DNA from: Exilispira sp964581895
Lineage (GTDB): Bacteria; Spirochaetota; JAAYUW01
NCBI GenBank assembly: GCA_964581895.1
Contig: CAZOPR010000005.1
Coordinates: 1 to 64,000 of the forward strand
DNA length: 64,000 nt
Direction of reading: 5' to 3'
This document shows positions 36,480-46,380 of this stretch, in pieces (positions within the stretch are counted from its first letter, which is position 1; each line of letters starts with the position of its first letter). A program made the position numbers and the translations under genes. The notes below the pieces were generated by a model. The model was not told the origin of the DNA. It worked only from the letters and a program-made list of their open reading frames with translations, and did not search any database.

Positions 36480-37211
36480 TCATAATAATAATATATTTTC
36501 ATCATTACAATTTAAAAATTCTAAATTTTTTAACTTTACCAGTTTTGCATCTCTTTCAACAAGAACTTCTTCTGTTCTTAAAAGTTCTCTATCTTTTGAG
36601 AGTTCCATAGGTAAATGAATTTTCAAATATCTAGATGGAGTATTATCAAAAATTAAAGAATCTTTACTTATTAAACTTAATGGTATTATCGACGATATTT
36701 CAACTGGAATATCTATTGTTTTATTTTTATATATATCATATTCACCTAAAAATTCGTAATTCGCAAGACATTCAGAAATTCCCATACATAATGAATAATA
36801 ACTTAGGTGTTTTGATAAATTTTCTTTTAGTTTTTTATAAATTTCTATATTAGAGTGCCATATATAAATTCTATATCTAACATCTTTTAAAAACTCAATT
36901 TTTATTTGTGTTTTAGGATTTTTACCCTTCATCCATCTTGAGAAAAATTTGATTTCTTTAACATTCAAAAAATTTTCACAAATATGTATCATTTTTATAG
37001 GATTTACAATTTTTATAGCAATTTTAAAATTATTTGAATTATAGTATTTAAGATATTCACTTTTATCTATACCTATTATTGTTGAAACAATACCGGCTAT
37101 AGTGGTTTTTGGTGGTATAGGGTAAGTGATAGGTGATGTGGTTGTATATGGCACTCTAAAATGAGCAAAAGGTGCAAAAATATCGAAGACTAAAACTTGG
37201 TTTATTTCCAT
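36480..37211 (-). CDS. cas5: Cascade subunit Cas5 (type I-B)
   Basis: Binds the 5' handle of crRNA in the interference complex. The 243 residues begin MEINQVLVFDIFAPFAHFRVPYTTTSPITYPIPPKTTIAGI; the FAHFR...TTTSPITYPIPPKTTIAG region is the hallmark of the Cas5h/Cas5b RAMP fold. A Gly-rich turn lies in SYYSLCMGISECLANYEFLG. It starts 13 bases after cas7 and stops ten bases before cas3. No catalytic residues are expected, since Cas6 processes the transcript here. Confidence 0.92.
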   Translation of the reverse strand: MEINQVLVFDIFAPFAHFRVPYTTTSPITYPIPPKTTIAGIVSTIIGIDKSEYLKYYNSNNFKIAIKIVNPIKMIHICENFLNVKEIKFFSRWMKGKNPKTQIKIEFLKDVRYRIYIWHSNIEIYKKLKENLSKHLSYYSLCMGISECLANYEFLGEYDIYKNKTIDIPVEISSIIPLSLISKDSLIFDNTPSRYLKIHLPMELSKDRELLRTEEVLVERDAKLVKLKNLEFLNCNDENILLL

Positions 37212-37224
37212 ATTTAAACCTTTC

Positions 37225-38136
37225 TCAAAAATCTATTTTTTTCCAGTTAGAAGGAATAGGTGGATTAATTTGTAAATTATCATCAATTAAATATGAAATA
37301 TTATCAATTTTATCTTTATATTTATTTGTAATTTCAATAATATTATCAATATCAAGTTTAAAATCCTTAATATTTCTAATTTTAAATGGATTTTCAGTTT
37401 CTGTTATTTTTATTTTTTTATCTAAATCACCAATAAAAAAACTATTAGAATCTATTTTATAATCAATTTTTATTAATAATCTAGGCATTTGACCAAATTT
37501 AGATCTGCTTATAAGAGTTTTAGTACCAAACCACATTGCTTTTATCATTACAATCACATCTTCTTCTCTTAACTTTGTAAACTGAGCGGCTTTATCATTT
37601 ATTATTCCATAGAAAACTATAAATGAATAAGGTAAAATATATTCATCTCTAAATGTTTTCTGTTTAGTTTTTTCTCCAGAAGCAAATGCACCTGTACCTT
37701 TTATATGAACGAGTTCTACAGGATGTAAAGATCTACCCATTCTAAATTGAACAGGTCCTGTAAAAGTAATAGAATCTTTATCCAAAGGTATAACCCCACC
37801 AAATAATCTTATATCAATACAAGTTTGAATAACCTTTTCCAACTTATTTTCAAAATCTTTGGCTCTCTTTTTTGCATCTTGAATATATTGATTTTCTTCA
37901 TCATAAATTATTTCTCTAATAAAAATATCTTTACCTTTTGAATGATCATTATAGCCTTCATATTCAAAAAGATAATCTCTTATAGTCCTTTTCAGTCTTA
38001 CATCTGTAACTATGTTTATTTTTGTTTCCTCATCAATCCTGGGTTTATTACTATCTGATGGGTCTCCATTAGGATTTGCATCAGTCACATCGTAACAAAA
38101 TAAAATCTCACTTTTTTTGTTAATTATATCAGTCAT
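37225..38136 (-). CDS. cas7: Cascade backbone subunit Cas7 (Csh2 type)
   Basis: Forms the filament that covers the crRNA spacer. The 303 residues carry the Csh2 opening: SEILFCYDVTDANPNGDP, then the RLKRTIRDYL helix, DIRLFGGVIP and ITFTGPVQFRMGRSLHPVELVHIKGTGAFASGE. AAGGAG lies seven bases before the ATG. It follows cas8b after 15 bases. Its Csh2 signature, together with the Csh1-like large subunit, fixes the subtype as I-B (Haloarcula-like). Confidence 0.95.
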   Translation of the reverse strand: MTDIINKKSEILFCYDVTDANPNGDPSDSNKPRIDEETKINIVTDVRLKRTIRDYLFEYEGYNDHSKGKDIFIREIIYDEENQYIQDAKKRAKDFENKLEKVIQTCIDIRLFGGVIPLDKDSITFTGPVQFRMGRSLHPVELVHIKGTGAFASGEKTKQKTFRDEYILPYSFIVFYGIINDKAAQFTKLREEDVIVMIKAMWFGTKTLISRSKFGQMPRLLIKIDYKIDSNSFFIGDLDKKIKITETENPFKIRNIKDFKLDIDNIIEITNKYKDKIDNISYLIDDNLQINPPIPSNWKKIDF

Positions 38137-38151
38137 TTTTATCTCCTTTTT

Positions 38152-40002
38152 TTATTCTTCTTTATCTTCTTTTTTATAGTATCTACCTAAACTTAAACCT
38201 AATGCGAAGTAATAGCTTATCTCATCAACTGTAAATTTTGAAAAATCACTTTTTGAAAAATAAAAACTTATAGCTTCTTCCAATTCTATATAAAAGTGAT
38301 TTTTGTCATATTCCTCTAATTTGTTAATCATTTCGGGTAATAATCTTTTGGCAATTTTTTCATCAATTCTCAAACCATTAAGTCTAGAGTAAAAAGGTTT
38401 TGAATTTTTTTCTCTAAATTGAATATTAAGAAGCTTTAATGCGAGAATACCTTCTAAAAATAAGGCTCTTTTAGTAGGCTCATCTAAAATAGGGAATCTA
38501 CTTAAAAATTCATTCAAAGGTTTTTCCTCATTCATAATAAATTTCCTCCTATCTAAAATTTTTATTTCTTCTAAATAAAGCAAAATTTTAAAAGATTTTA
38601 AAATAGCTAATTCTAAATAAAATTCTTCATTATTAACAAAACATTTTCTTATCTTTGCCATAAATCTATCAAGCAGTAAATAAAAAGAAACAGGTTTAAG
38701 GTAAAATATATTTCTTAATATTTGTAATCCATTATTTTTAAAATCTAAGTCTTCTTTCCCTCCTTTGAAGAAATCAATAATAAATCCAAAATGAAAATTA
38801 AAATCTATTTCTTCTTTTTTAGTTTTTATAGAAGGAAAAAACTCCTTAAATTTTTCATCTATTTCATCTCTCTTTTCTATAAGCATCTTAAGTCTTGAAG
38901 GTGGAATTTCTTGAATTAACAATATTATATTAAAAGCACTATTGTTTATTTCATAAAACATAAAATCAAAATTTACAAAGTTATTTTCCTCTCCTAATTT
39001 CCTAATTATATATTCTTCTATCTTGTCTATTTTTGTTAAATTCATATTAACTAAACTAAAATTTGAGTATCCTTTAAGTCTATTTAAAAGTTCTTTCATT
39101 TGGTTTTTATCAAAGAATAAAAGCTGTGGTATCAGTAAATAATTGTAACCAGCAAATTGAAACTTTAATTTAGACGAGACATATTTTTCTCCAATTTTTA
39201 ATTTTATTGCACAATCAGGACATACTGGATAATTTTTCCATGCAAATTTTTGATTAAAACCTCCTGAAACGAAACTTTCTTTATCAACAGTATAAAAAGT
39301 AAAAGGGGAAGCATATCCCCAGACTTCATTTTTAATCTCATGACAGTAAAAACAATACTTATTATTAGATTTACTTTCGATATCATATTTATAATAAAAA
39401 TCAGTAAAGGCATTTTTACCTTGTTTTTCTATAGTTCTTTTAATAGGAACAAACTCTCCTGGATAATATTCTTTTTCATTTTCAATAAAAATAAACATAA
39501 TAACATTATTATTAAATCTTATATTAGAATTTTGCCTTAAAAACTCACTTAATGCATCCTCTATTTCTTTTTTGTTTTCTTCAATGGAATTTTGAATATT
39601 TTTTAATATATTTTTGTCTTCTTCATTTGGGTTGTAGCATTCAATAAAAGTAATTAAGGAACCTAAAAGTTTTTGTCTAAATTTCTTTTCAATTATATAT
39701 TTTATATGCAGTTCTATATCTTCATTATTGTTATTAAAAAGCTTTTTAATGTTTTGATCTATTGGAACTAACACAACAGGTGTTCTTGAAAAACCTCTAG
39801 AAGGTCCGTCAACTAAGCAATATAAATTTTTCTTATTCTGTGAATTTTCTTCAAAATCTATATTTTTAAAATACCAATTATTGTTTTGTTTTTCAAAAAC
39901 TATCTTTATTATATATTTATAATCTTCCTTAATTTCAAGAGTAATATCATCAAGTATGTTAAAATTTAGTAAACATCCTATTTGATATATACCTTCTAAC
40001 AT
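38152..40002 (-). CDS. cas8b: Cascade large subunit Cas8b (Csh1/TM1802 type)
   Basis: The large subunit that recognises the PAM and recruits Cas3. The 616-residue protein has a central zinc-binding pattern, YCFYCHEIKNEVWGY with a second pair KNYPVCPDCAIKL about 45 residues on, typical of the TM1802/Csh1 family. The C-terminal half is helical and likely acts in place of a separate small subunit. The start ATG 40002 has GGAGGG just upstream and lies inside the 3' end of cas6 (44-base overlap). Sequence conservation in Cas8 is low, so the call rests on the Cys pattern, the size and its place before cas7. Confidence 0.92.
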   Translation of the reverse strand: MLEGIYQIGCLLNFNILDDITLEIKEDYKYIIKIVFEKQNNNWYFKNIDFEENSQNKKNLYCLVDGPSRGFSRTPVVLVPIDQNIKKLFNNNNEDIELHIKYIIEKKFRQKLLGSLITFIECYNPNEEDKNILKNIQNSIEENKKEIEDALSEFLRQNSNIRFNNNVIMFIFIENEKEYYPGEFVPIKRTIEKQGKNAFTDFYYKYDIESKSNNKYCFYCHEIKNEVWGYASPFTFYTVDKESFVSGGFNQKFAWKNYPVCPDCAIKLKIGEKYVSSKLKFQFAGYNYLLIPQLLFFDKNQMKELLNRLKGYSNFSLVNMNLTKIDKIEEYIIRKLGEENNFVNFDFMFYEINNSAFNIILLIQEIPPSRLKMLIEKRDEIDEKFKEFFPSIKTKKEEIDFNFHFGFIIDFFKGGKEDLDFKNNGLQILRNIFYLKPVSFYLLLDRFMAKIRKCFVNNEEFYLELAILKSFKILLYLEEIKILDRRKFIMNEEKPLNEFLSRFPILDEPTKRALFLEGILALKLLNIQFREKNSKPFYSRLNGLRIDEKIAKRLLPEMINKLEEYDKNHFYIELEEAISFYFSKSDFSKFTVDEISYYFALGLSLGRYYKKEDKEE

Positions 40003-40756
40003 ACTCCCTCCTCAATTTTTTTTCATTACTCACAATTTTAACACATCCAAACCCCATACTATTCTTTGACCCAAAGCCAGCATCCAAACCAATTTGTAAA
40101 AGTTCAAAAGGTCCTTTTATCTTAAATTTCCCGCTATAACCTTTTATTATAAAACCTTTATATTCTATTAAATTTTGTTTTGGTTGATCAAGAGGTTCTA
40201 TTTCAATTTTAGCCTTAGGATAATTAATACTACCATTAAAAGCTTGATATTTTTTTATTAAGTTTTCATAAATTAATCTTTCAAAATCCTTTTCTTTAGG
40301 TTGAAAATAGGCTGTGTATTTTGAACCATCTAGTCTTATAAAAGTGCTATAAACAACAATTGGAGATAAAGTTTCTACAATTATTTCATCTTTTGTTACA
40401 ATAGATGGCATAAGTTCTGCCTCAATCACTTCAAGCTGATTTCTACCAAGAAAAATTTTTTTCTTAAAAATTCCATTTCCAAATGATTGACAAAATTTAC
40501 CATAAGGTGAAGAAACCATTAAGGTTACACTATCTTCAAAGATTATAAATTTAGGTTTAGATTTTATATCAAACTTTCCCAATAATCTTGAAAAAGTAAA
40601 CATCTTAAACTTTCTTTTATCGCCAAATCCATTGTTATGCAAAAAATCAGCAAGTTGTTCATCTATAATTTTGTATATAAATCCTTGAACAATATGATTA
40701 TAATGAACTGGAAGTATTATTTGGTTATCAGACTTAAATACAACTTTTAATTGCAT
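39959..40756 (-). CDS. cas6: CRISPR RNA endonuclease Cas6
   Basis: Cuts the array transcript within each repeat to leave the ATTGAAAC handle. The 265 residues form two RAMP folds. The glycine-rich loop near the C-terminus is clear (GLDAGFGSKNSMGFGCVKI). A histidine in FLHNNGFGDKRKFKMFTFSRLLG (about residue 40) is a plausible catalytic residue. The N-terminal FKSDNQIILPVHYNHIVQGFIYK is typical of this family. It is the first gene of the operon, 62 bases after a near-consensus promoter. Confidence 0.94.
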   Translation of the reverse strand: MQLKVVFKSDNQIILPVHYNHIVQGFIYKIIDEQLADFLHNNGFGDKRKFKMFTFSRLLGKFDIKSKPKFIIFEDSVTLMVSSPYGKFCQSFGNGIFKKKIFLGRNQLEVIEAELMPSIVTKDEIIVETLSPIVVYSTFIRLDGSKYTAYFQPKEKDFERLIYENLIKKYQAFNGSINYPKAKIEIEPLDQPKQNLIEYKGFIIKGYSGKFKIKGPFELLQIGLDAGFGSKNSMGFGCVKIVSNEKKLRREYVRRYISNRMFTKF

Positions 40757-40817
40757 AACTATCCTATTAAACTATAATAAAAATGGATCATGAATCTTGT
40801 TCTTTAAATACTGATTT

Positions 40818-40846
40818 ATTGTATCACAAAAATTTTATTTTGTCAA
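40818..40846 (-). promoter_or_regulatory. Promoter of the cas operon
   Basis: On the minus strand TTGACA (40846-40841) and TACAAT (40823-40818) are exactly 17 bases apart, placing the start of transcription about 50 bases before cas6. It is the best minus-strand promoter match in the window. Confidence 0.78.
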
Positions 40847-40889
40847 TGTTTTTTTTACATGTTTTTATCAATAAAATAAAGATTTTTAA

Positions 40890-41115
40890 ACGAAATAAAG
40901 ATTTCAATAATATAGAGATTTTTTCAATAAAATAAAGACTTCAATAATATAGAGATTTTTTTCAAAGAAGTAATAATTTCAATAATATAAAGATTTTTTT
41001 AATAAAATAAAGACTTCAATAATATAAAGATTTTTATCAACTATATAAAGATTTCAATAATATAGAAATTTTTATCTATAAAATAAAGATTTCAACGATA
41101 TAAAGACTTTATAAA
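40890..41115. repeat. 37-39-bp degenerate tandem repeat upstream of the cas promoter
   Basis: About six units, each with AAATAAAGATTTC followed by AATAATATAGAGATTTTT, start near 40893, 40930, 40968, 41005, 41043 and 41080. The unit is not the CRISPR repeat. The tract fills most of the 40757-41219 gap between cas6 and the GGDEF-EAL gene. No coding frame is visible. Confidence 0.8.
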
Positions 41116-41219
41116 TAATATAAAATTTTCAAAGATATAAAGCTTTTTATCAATTAACTAAAAATTATAGCTATATAAAAACTTTTGATAACTATAGAAA
41201 GGCATAATGCGGATTCTAT

Positions 41220-43652
41220 TTAACTAAGCCTTAATTTTTCAATAGGAATAGGCTTTGAAAAATAAAAGCCTTGATAATAATCGCATCCAAGTTTTTTTAA
41301 TACTTCATATTGAACTTCATTTTCGACACCTTCTGCTACAACTTTCATATTCAAGCTATGGGATAGTTTTATCATAACACTAACTATTTCTTCATCCTGT
41401 TTATTTGTAGCAATATTATCAACAAAAATTTTATCGATTTTTAACTCATCAAAAGGCAAAAGTTTTAATCTTGCTAAAGAAGAGTATCCTGTTCCAAAAT
41501 CATCTAAAGATAAACCTATACCTAATTCTTTTATTTTATATAATTTTGAAATATTTTCATCAAGATTATTTATCAATAGCGATTCTGTTATTTCAAAATT
41601 GATTTTATTAGAAGAAATTTCATATTCTGAAATTTTTATTTTTACATAATTTATAAATTCTGGATCTTCAAGCTGTTTTCCAGATATGTTTATAGAAAAA
41701 ACAATATTTTTATCATAAAAATATTCTTTCAATATCTTAAAAGTCCCTTCAAACACAATTTTCCCTATCTGGTTTATTAGATTTGTTGATTCAGCTATAG
41801 GGATAAACTCAGCTGGCGAAATAAATTGACCATTATTATCTTTTAATCTTAATAGTACCTCTACTTTATCATATTCATTTACATTTTTATATATTGGCTG
41901 AAAATAAAGTATAAAATTATTGTTTTGTAAGGTTTTTTTTAATAAAATTTCAAGATTAATTCTTTTATAACTTAAATCATTTAACGCATTGTTATAGTAA
42001 ACAATGGAGTTTTTACTTTTTTTGGCTTCTATTAAAGCCATTTCTGCTTTTTTTATTAATTCTTCGGGTAATTTTGCATCATCTGGATAAATTGCTATTC
42101 CAAAACATAATGTAATATATATCTCATCACCATTTACATAAAATGGGTTCTTTATTGCTTCAATAATCTTTTCGGCTACAAATGTTCCATCAAATTTTTC
42201 TTGAGCATTTCCAAGAATAATAGAGAATTCATCAGATCCTATTCTAAAAAAATGATCTGTTTTTCTAATAATCTTTTTTACCCTATCTGCAAATTGTATC
42301 AATATTTCATCACCACATGAAAAACCAAATTTATCATTAATATTTGAAAAATTATCTATATCTATTAGAATTATTATTCTTAGACTATCTTTTTCCCTTT
42401 TTGCAGTAAGTATTATCTCATCTACTTTTTCATTGAATGACTTTCTATTTCTTAACTTTGTTAAAGAGTCATAATAGTATAAAGAAAAAAGTTCATGTTG
42501 AAACTCTTTTAATTTTGTTATATTTTCAGAAACTCTTATCCATTTAGATAAATTATCATTCTTATCCTTTATCTTATAAAACTTGTCTCTAATCCATATA
42601 ATCTTTCCATTATTAGTAATTCTATATTCTACAATATCTAGATGATTATAATTTTTAAAATAAGTTTCTACTAAATTTGTATCATCTGTATAAACATAAT
42701 TTTTCCATGAGTCTTTATTTACCAAAACTTTTTCTGAACTTTCTGGCCATATAGAAGAAAATGAGTTTGAAACAAAGTAAAGCTCACTTAAATCATTGTT
42801 ATAAATCCAGAAAACTTCATCTATATTATCAGAGATTAAAGTGAAATCTTCCTTAAGTTTATCTATTTCCTTAAATAACTTTTCCGTAATAAGAGCTTTT
42901 TTGTAAAAATTGTTTATTATGCTTATCATAGTAAGTATTGTAAAAATTGTAAGCCCTAGCGAAAATCTTGAATAAGGGAAATTTGAAAAGTAACCAATAT
43001 ACCTATCGAAATAAACAAAATGCATATCATCTATTGCAGCAAGTATAGCTAAAGTTAGTCCTATAAAAATTTCTATAATTAAATTTAATTTTGTCTTTTT
43101 TATAATATTATAAACTAAAATTGTATAAAAATAGATTATAATTAAAAATAAAACGATGTCTCTTAATTTATAAAAGACTCCTTCTTTCCCTCTAGAAAAA
43201 TTTGCTGCATATATAAGATACTTTTCATTTGGTATTTTTGTTGATATAAAAAGATCTGGATTAATAATAGCTACAAGGGTAATGAATAAAGAAACAAAAA
43301 AACCAAAATAAATTAAAATTTTATTTAATTTCTTAAAAAAATCTTTTTTTTCAAATACAAAATAAATAAAAAAAGGAAATGTAAAGATAAACCATGCTCC
43401 TCCAAGCTGCTGAGAAATATGAAAATATACACCAATATTTCTATTTAATTCTAAGCTTCCAAAATAAATAATAAAAAATTCACTAAAAACAAATGTGAAA
43501 GAGCATAAGCCCATTAAAAAAGTAGCAAGATATATTTTTATTTTAGTTTTTAAGTATAAATAAAAAAATAAAAAAATACCAAAAAAAATCAAACCTGAAC
43601 CAATTGCAGGAACTAATAGTTCAATAAGCGTTATTGGATGACTAAAACTCAT
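41220..43652 (-). CDS. Membrane GGDEF-EAL protein with PAS domain
   Basis: An 810-residue cyclic di-GMP enzyme. The first 235 residues hold about seven transmembrane helices. A PAS domain follows (about 265-380, with IWIRDKFYKIKDKNDNLSKWIRV), then a GGDEF domain whose signature is RIGSDEFSIIL, with Ser for the second Gly. The EAL domain has KVEVLLRL in place of EALLR, then NISGKQL, FEITESLL, LDDFGTGYSSLARLKLLPFDELKID and VVAEGVE. The acidic metal ligands and the general base appear kept, so phosphodiesterase activity is likely, while synthase activity is doubtful. It may sense a ligand in or near the membrane. No strong ribosome site precedes the ATG. Confidence 0.88.
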   Translation of the reverse strand: MSFSHPITLIELLVPAIGSGLIFFGIFLFFYLYLKTKIKIYLATFLMGLCSFTFVFSEFFIIYFGSLELNRNIGVYFHISQQLGGAWFIFTFPFFIYFVFEKKDFFKKLNKILIYFGFFVSLFITLVAIINPDLFISTKIPNEKYLIYAANFSRGKEGVFYKLRDIVLFLIIIYFYTILVYNIIKKTKLNLIIEIFIGLTLAILAAIDDMHFVYFDRYIGYFSNFPYSRFSLGLTIFTILTMISIINNFYKKALITEKLFKEIDKLKEDFTLISDNIDEVFWIYNNDLSELYFVSNSFSSIWPESSEKVLVNKDSWKNYVYTDDTNLVETYFKNYNHLDIVEYRITNNGKIIWIRDKFYKIKDKNDNLSKWIRVSENITKLKEFQHELFSLYYYDSLTKLRNRKSFNEKVDEIILTAKREKDSLRIIILIDIDNFSNINDKFGFSCGDEILIQFADRVKKIIRKTDHFFRIGSDEFSIILGNAQEKFDGTFVAEKIIEAIKNPFYVNGDEIYITLCFGIAIYPDDAKLPEELIKKAEMALIEAKKSKNSIVYYNNALNDLSYKRINLEILLKKTLQNNNFILYFQPIYKNVNEYDKVEVLLRLKDNNGQFISPAEFIPIAESTNLINQIGKIVFEGTFKILKEYFYDKNIVFSINISGKQLEDPEFINYVKIKISEYEISSNKINFEITESLLINNLDENISKLYKIKELGIGLSLDDFGTGYSSLARLKLLPFDELKIDKIFVDNIATNKQDEEIVSVMIKLSHSLNMKVVAEGVENEVQYEVLKKLGCDYYQGFYFSKPIPIEKLRLS

Positions 43653-44086
43653 AATTAAATTTTTATATATTATTTTAAAATTTCAATAGTAGTACAAGCT
43701 TATTTTTATTTTCGATTTATTACCTATTAAACTATAAAATTTATTTCATAAAATAATCTTGTTAATGTGAAAATAATTTTCCTCTGTTCCTTGAAGGTTT
43801 TTTATACTAAATATTTTTAATAATATTTTTGATAATTTTTTTAATAACATTTTCAATACAACTTTTAATAACACTTTTAATAACTTTAGAAATAAAAAAT
43901 TGAAATAAATAATTTTTGTTTTAGTTTATTGATGACAAAATTTTAAACTATTTTGAATTTTTATATTTTTTTTGATTTTTTAAAAGTTAGACCTTTTTTA
44001 TATTTTAATTAGTTTTTAATTTTTTTTTATGATTTCTTATTTATTGCTTTTATCACTTTTTTATTTAAAATTAATGGGAGGAACTT
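43653..44086. other. AT-rich divergent intergenic region with 17-18-bp repeats
   Basis: Around 43813-43889 the motif TTTTTAATAAC(A/T) recurs about five times at 17-18-base steps. The remainder is T-rich and leads into the ribosome site of the glycosylase gene. No RNA gene or coding frame was recognised. Confidence 0.6.
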
Positions 44087-44674
44087 TTGGAAAGTTTTAA
44101 TGATAAAATAAGATGTCCATGGGCAACAAATGACCCGATATATGTAAGATATCATGACAAAGAATGGGGTGTCCCTGTTTATGATGATATAACTCTTTTC
44201 GAGATGCTTATTCTTGATGGAGCTCAGGCTGGTTTAAGTTGGATAACTATACTTAAAAAAAGAGAAAATTTAAAAAAGGCTTTTGATAATTTTGACCCTT
44301 ATAAAATGGCAGAATATGGTTCGAAAAAAATAGATGAATTACTTAAAGATTCTGGGATCATAAGAAATAAACTTAAAATTGAATCTGCTATAAATAATGC
44401 AAAAAAATACTTAAAAGTTTTAGAAAAGTATGGTAGTTTCAGTAATTTTATCTGGAGTTTTGTCGATGGGAAACCTATTGTAAATAAATGGAAAGAAGTT
44501 AAACAGATTCCAGCTTTTAGTGAAGTATCTGATAAAATGAGTAAACAGCTAAAAGCAGAAGGTTTTACCTTTGTTGGCACAACAATTTGCTATGCATTCA
44601 TGCAGGCAGCTGGACTTGTAAACGACCATCTTGTAAGCTGCTATAGATACGATGAAATATTGAAGTTATATTAA
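44087..44674 (+). CDS. tag: DNA-3-methyladenine glycosylase I (Tag)
   Basis: Removes 3-methyladenine from alkylated DNA. The 195 residues show the family pattern throughout: RCPWATNDPIYVRYHDKEWGVPVYDD at the start (with Cys and the catalytic-pocket Glu/Trp), LILDGAQAGLSWITILKKRENLKKAFDNFD, and the C-terminal FVGTTICYAFMQAAGLVNDHLVSCYRY, whose His and Cys complete the zinc site with the N-terminal Cys and His. The start is TTG 44087, supported by GGGAGG five bases upstream. Single gene. Confidence 0.95.
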   Translation: MESFNDKIRCPWATNDPIYVRYHDKEWGVPVYDDITLFEMLILDGAQAGLSWITILKKRENLKKAFDNFDPYKMAEYGSKKIDELLKDSGIIRNKLKIESAINNAKKYLKVLEKYGSFSNFIWSFVDGKPIVNKWKEVKQIPAFSEVSDKMSKQLKAEGFTFVGTTICYAFMQAAGLVNDHLVSCYRYDEILKLY

Positions 44675-45009
44675 ATAAAGCCATTTAATAAATGAGTTTT
44701 ATAAAAAAAGATAAATAAAAATCGAAACAAATATTAAAAATTAAAAGATGAATAAAATTAAAAGATGAATAAAAAATGAATTAAAATTTATTAGAAAATA
44801 AATAAATGGTAATTAAAAACAAGTTAAAAATAAATAGAAAATATATAAAAAAACAAGATAAATGAAAAATAAATACAAAAAATGAAAGACAAATGACAAA
44901 AGAATTAAAAGAAAATTGGAAATAACTAAAAAGTGAATAAACATAAATATAAACTAAATGAAAAATAAATAAAAATAGGAAAATAAATAGGTAAATTGAG
45001 GAGGTAGTG
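44675..45009. other. A-rich, C-poor intergenic tract
   Basis: This 335-base tract consists almost wholly of A, with T and G and very few C on the plus strand, in loose repeats of AAATAAATAAAAATG and AAAAGATGAATAAAA. It lies directly 5' of the SagB-type gene. No hairpin terminator for tag, no coding frame and no RNA gene are visible. Confidence 0.7.
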
Positions 45010-45762
45010 ATGGAAAAAGATGATATTTTAATAAGAAGAGAGTTTTTGAAATCAAATTGGGCATCAGCAGACTTTAATAAATCAGATATGTCAAAAAAGA
45101 TTCCCTTCCCTTCTCAACAAAAACCAATAAAAGAAGGACAAGAAAAGATTCCTTTGATTCCAAAAGAAAACTGGCAATCTTTTGAAGTTAACCTTTTTGA
45201 TATAATAATTCAAAGAAAATCAACAAGAAAATACTTAGATGAAAAAATAAGCTTTGAGCAACTTTCAAAACTTCTATTTTGCACTCAAGGTATAAGAAAG
45301 TATTATCCAGACTATTCGTTCAGAACTGTCCCCTCTGGTGGGGCAAGACATCCTTTCGAGACATATTTTTATGCGAATAAGGTTGAAAATCTGGAAAAAG
45401 GGATATATAGATATCTCCCAATAGATAACTGCATAGTATTGGAAATCCCTTATTATGATGGGATTGAAAGAGATATTCATAAAGCTACCTTAGAACAATT
45501 CTGGAATCCAGCAATCTACTTTTTTTGGTCTGTTATTCCTTATAGAACAGAGTATAAATATCTTGAAGCAGCAGCAAAACTTGCAGCCATAGATATAGGA
45601 CATGTCTGCCAGAACCTTTACCTTGTAGCAGAATCTTTTGATTGTGGTGTTTGCGCTATTGCTGCATATGATCAAAGTGCCATGGATAATCTTTTAAAAC
45701 TCGATGGAAACGATGAGTTTGTCATTTATTGCGCCAGTTGCGGAAAAAAAATAAGAAAGTAA
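45010..45762 (+). CDS. SagB-type nitroreductase-fold oxidoreductase
   Basis: A 250-residue flavoprotein of the nitroreductase fold, SagB-like branch. Visible motifs: the FMN-binding IIQRKSTRKYLDEKISFEQLSKLL, then TVPSGGARHPFETYFYANKV (the SagB hallmark), and AAAKLAAIDIGHVCQNLYLVAE toward the C-terminus. SagB enzymes oxidise azolines in peptide natural products, but many stand-alone members have unknown substrates. No cyclodehydratase or precursor peptide is adjacent, so a modified-peptide role is not supported. Start ATG 45010, five bases after GAGGAGG; the GTG before it is too close to that site. Confidence 0.82.
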   Translation: MEKDDILIRREFLKSNWASADFNKSDMSKKIPFPSQQKPIKEGQEKIPLIPKENWQSFEVNLFDIIIQRKSTRKYLDEKISFEQLSKLLFCTQGIRKYYPDYSFRTVPSGGARHPFETYFYANKVENLEKGIYRYLPIDNCIVLEIPYYDGIERDIHKATLEQFWNPAIYFFWSVIPYRTEYKYLEAAAKLAAIDIGHVCQNLYLVAESFDCGVCAIAAYDQSAMDNLLKLDGNDEFVIYCASCGKKIRK

Positions 45763-45918
45763 AAACAATAAAGCAAAAACAATAAAATAAAAATAAAAAA
45801 GCAAAATTAGAAAATAAGAATAAGAAAATAAAAAAATAAAAATAATAAAATAAAAATAAGAAAATAAAAATAAAAAAATAAAAACAAAAAGATAAAAAAG
45901 ATAATTAAAGGATAAAAA

Positions 45919-46380
45919 TTGAAATTGGCAACACTTTGTTATTTGAAAAAAGATGGTAAGACATTGATGCTTTATAGAAACAAGAAAAGTAATGATATGA
46001 ATGGTGGAAAGTGGATAGGCCTTGGGGGAAAACTTGAAGAAGGTGAAACACCAGAAGAATGTGCATTAAGAGAGATTAAAGAGGAGAGTGGATATATAGC
46101 CAAAAACTTGATATTAAAAGGGATACTTACCTTCCCCGCTTTTGATGGTTTTGAATGCTGGTATGTTTTTCTCTATCTTGTTACAGATTTCGAAGGAGAG
46201 ATTTTAGAATCAAATGAGGGAACATTAAAATGGATAGATGATGAAAAACTTATGAATCTTGAAATGTGGGAAGGAGATAAAATTTTTTTAAGTTGGTTAA
46301 ATGAAAATGGAATATACTCTGCCAAATTTATATATAAAAATAATCAGTTTATCGATTATTACTTTACAAAATATGAATGA
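45919..46380 (+). CDS. Nudix hydrolase, probable 8-oxo-dGTP diphosphatase type
   Basis: A 153-residue Nudix enzyme that hydrolyses a nucleoside diphosphate linked to another moiety. The Nudix box is complete: GGKLEEGETPEECALREIKEESGY (about residues 34-57), with the REIKEES glutamates that bind Mg2+. The opening KLATLCYLKKDGKTLMLYRNKK and the GGKWIGLGGKLE approach to the box resemble MutT-like 8-oxo-dGTP diphosphatases. Start TTG 45919 follows AAAGGA by about six bases. An A-rich tract lies on each side (45763-45918 and 46381-46500). Confidence 0.88.
   Translation: MKLATLCYLKKDGKTLMLYRNKKSNDMNGGKWIGLGGKLEEGETPEECALREIKEESGYIAKNLILKGILTFPAFDGFECWYVFLYLVTDFEGEILESNEGTLKWIDDEKLMNLEMWEGDKIFLSWLNENGIYSAKFIYKNNQFIDYYFTKYE

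Noticed and set aside
45010..45762. SagB-type gene as part of a thiazole/oxazole-modified peptide cluster
   Set aside because: No cyclodehydratase, precursor peptide or exporter lies nearby; neighbours are tag and a Nudix gene.
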